A DNA stretch of 64,000 bases from Pseudoalteromonas rubra (lineage in GTDB: Bacteria; Pseudomonadota; Gammaproteobacteria; Enterobacterales; Alteromonadaceae): NCBI RefSeq assembly GCF_005887115.1, contig NZ_PNCJ01000013.1, forward strand, positions 89,731 through 153,730, in the 5' to 3' direction. The position numbers and the translations under genes were made by a program. Of the stretch, positions 62,934-64,000 are shown one piece after another. Every line of letters starts with the position of its first letter. Positions within the stretch are counted from its first letter, which is position 1. A model generated the notes under the pieces. That model was not told where the DNA came from. It saw only the letters and a program-made list of their open reading frames with translations, and made no database searches.

Positions 62934-64000
62934 GGTAGTGTTCAATTTTCTGTGTCATTTCGATAAGTTAAGAAACAAAAAGAGAAATGACTCATGACTA
63001 CACAAAAATTTGATTTTGATTCTGTATTGAAAGCGCTCCAGAACGGCAAAAACCTCACTGGTAAAGATGGAGCGCTCACCCCGTTGATAAAACAACTCAC
63101 TGAAGCCGCAATGAAGGCTGAGTTGGAAAACCACTTAGCTGAAAGTTCCGAGCCCAACCGTAAGAACGGTAAATCCACTAAAACGGTCAAAGGGCCCACT
63201 GGTGCATTCGAACTTGAGACGCCTCGTGACCGAGCTGGCACCTTCGAGCCACAGTTGGTGAAAAAGCACCAAACCCATCTGACCGAAGACTTAGAACGTA
63301 AGATTCTTGCGCTGTTTGCCTTGGGTAACAGCTACCAGGATATCCGCGCTCACATCGCCGATATGTACGATATATCTATTTCCAACGGTACTATTAATGC
63401 CGTAACAGATAAGCTACTGTCTGAGCTACAGGCTTGGCGTGAACGTGATTTGGAAGCCATATATCCCATTGTTTGGCTCGACGCTATTCACTACAAAATC
63501 AAAGAAAACGGACGTTATGTCAGTAAAGCCATCTACACCATTTTGGCTCTCAACATCGAAGGCAAAAAGGAACTTTTGGGCCTCTATCTCTCAGACCAGG
63601 AAGGTGCCCATCACTGGCTAAGCGTATTGACCGACCTTAATAATCGAGGCGTTAAAGACATCCTGATTGCCTGCGTGGATGGCCTCAAAGGCTTCCCTGA
63701 AGCCATTGAAACCATCTATCCGAACACCGAGATCCAGCACTGTATCATTCACCAGATCCGTAACTCACTCAAATACGTGGCATCCAAAAACCAGAAGGCT
63801 TTCATGGCGGATCTCAAATGCGTTTATGCTGCGGAAATCGCGCTGGACGAACTGGAAGCCAAGTGGGGGGGGGAAAATACCCTTTGGTCATCAAATCATG
63901 GCGCTGTAAATGGCCGACACTCAGCGCTTACTTCAAGTACCCGGATTACGTGAGAACGCCTATCTACACGACAAACGCCGTGGAGGCTGTACATCGCCAG
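62934..64000 (+). mobile_element. IS256-family insertion sequence, right end outside window
   Basis: A transposase of IS256 type occupies 62994-64000 and continues past the window. The sequence from about 62934 (GGTAGTGTTCAATTTTCTGTG) looks like an IS256-family terminal inverted repeat, set from memory of the family. The right terminus and target duplication cannot be seen, so the left boundary is provisional. Confidence 0.7.
62994..64000 (+). pseudogene. IS256-family transposase, frameshifted at a 9-G tract and truncated by window
   Basis: The frame begins MTTQKFDFDS and matches IS256 transposases: KTVKGPTGAFELETPRDRAG, then the catalytic Asp in YPIVWLDAIHYK and ACVDGLKGFPEAI. At the run of nine G (63865-63873) the frame is lost and ends at 63953; one base added or removed restores WGxxYPLVIKSWRCKWPTLSAYF to TTNAVEAVHRQ, which carries the catalytic Glu. 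The intact frame runs to the window end. It may be inactive, or a homopolymer sequencing error, or a programmed slip; the first two are most likely. Confidence 0.85.

Noticed and set aside
1..64000. CRISPR array, tRNA, rRNA or prophage
   Set aside because: No regularly spaced repeats, cloverleaf ends or phage structural genes were recognised. The 12-base repeat at 28407 is coding, not CRISPR.

Overview
The window reads as chromosomal DNA of a marine gammaproteobacterium, most likely order Alteromonadales and Pseudoalteromonas-like. This is inferred from family content (a TonB receptor with a chitin-type locus, a lanthipeptide-type leader, DUF3034/DUF3299 families, an accessory SecDF) and not from a marker gene. 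Genes are dense on both strands. No tRNA, rRNA, CRISPR array or prophage was seen. One IS256-family element lies at the right edge and runs off the window.

Layout. 1-3537: a truncated beta-propeller-like gene, a phospholipase C-family phosphoesterase and a beta-barrel-like protein, ended by a strong two-way terminator. 3597-7151: a secreted zinc metalloprotease divergent from fructose-1,6-bisphosphatase (fbp). 7386-18962: a chitin/GlcNAc-type locus with a secreted chitin-binding protein, TonB receptor, GH3 beta-N-acetylglucosaminidase, sugar ABC transporter and divergent ROK regulator; matching TTGAC/GTCAA palindromes precede the receptor and the transporter. 18966-24033: mercaptopyruvate sulfurtransferase, three envelope-sugar glycosyltransferases (GT9, GT25, GT8) and a three-repeat secreted protein. 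24241-28559: a four-gene operon of a cupredoxin-like protein, a membrane GGDEF/EAL protein, a DUF3034 protein and a truncated-haemoglobin lipoprotein. 28823-32731: purC, then an ABC system with a His-rich permease and a DUF3299 protein, probably metal-related. 32796-32969: a 57-codon peptide gene with a lanthipeptide-type leader. 33051-41994: a CNBD-linked Na+/H+ antiporter, then an M14 carboxypeptidase, two ATP-grasp ligases (one with a helix-hairpin-helix tail) and a divergent M20 peptidase. 41991-47386: mutM, a small membrane protein, a chemoreceptor, a secreted protein and a LysR regulator. 47474-51078: a DUF2798/ABM pair and two PD40 paralogues around an XRE/membrane-protein pair.

51374-55667 is the most unusual part. 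A GT60-type GlcNAc-transferase is followed after 9 bases by a 935-residue fusion of GT2, PqqD-like and uncharacterised domains with a C-terminal prolyl 4-hydroxylase. A convergent gene encodes a secreted protein with a tail that is about half proline. In Dictyostelium and Toxoplasma, a prolyl hydroxylase and a GT60 enzyme act in sequence on Skp1. The same pairing beside a polyproline protein suggests a bacterial hydroxyproline-GlcNAc glycosylation system.

55852-64000: a nucleotide-sugar dehydratase-like SDR protein, a CadC-like transmembrane regulator with a beta-propeller, a second secD-secF pair, a small secreted protein, a perfect 34-base palindrome and the frameshifted IS256-family transposase. 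Start codons were chosen by ribosome binding sites and signal peptides; several differ from the longest reading frame, and this is stated per gene.
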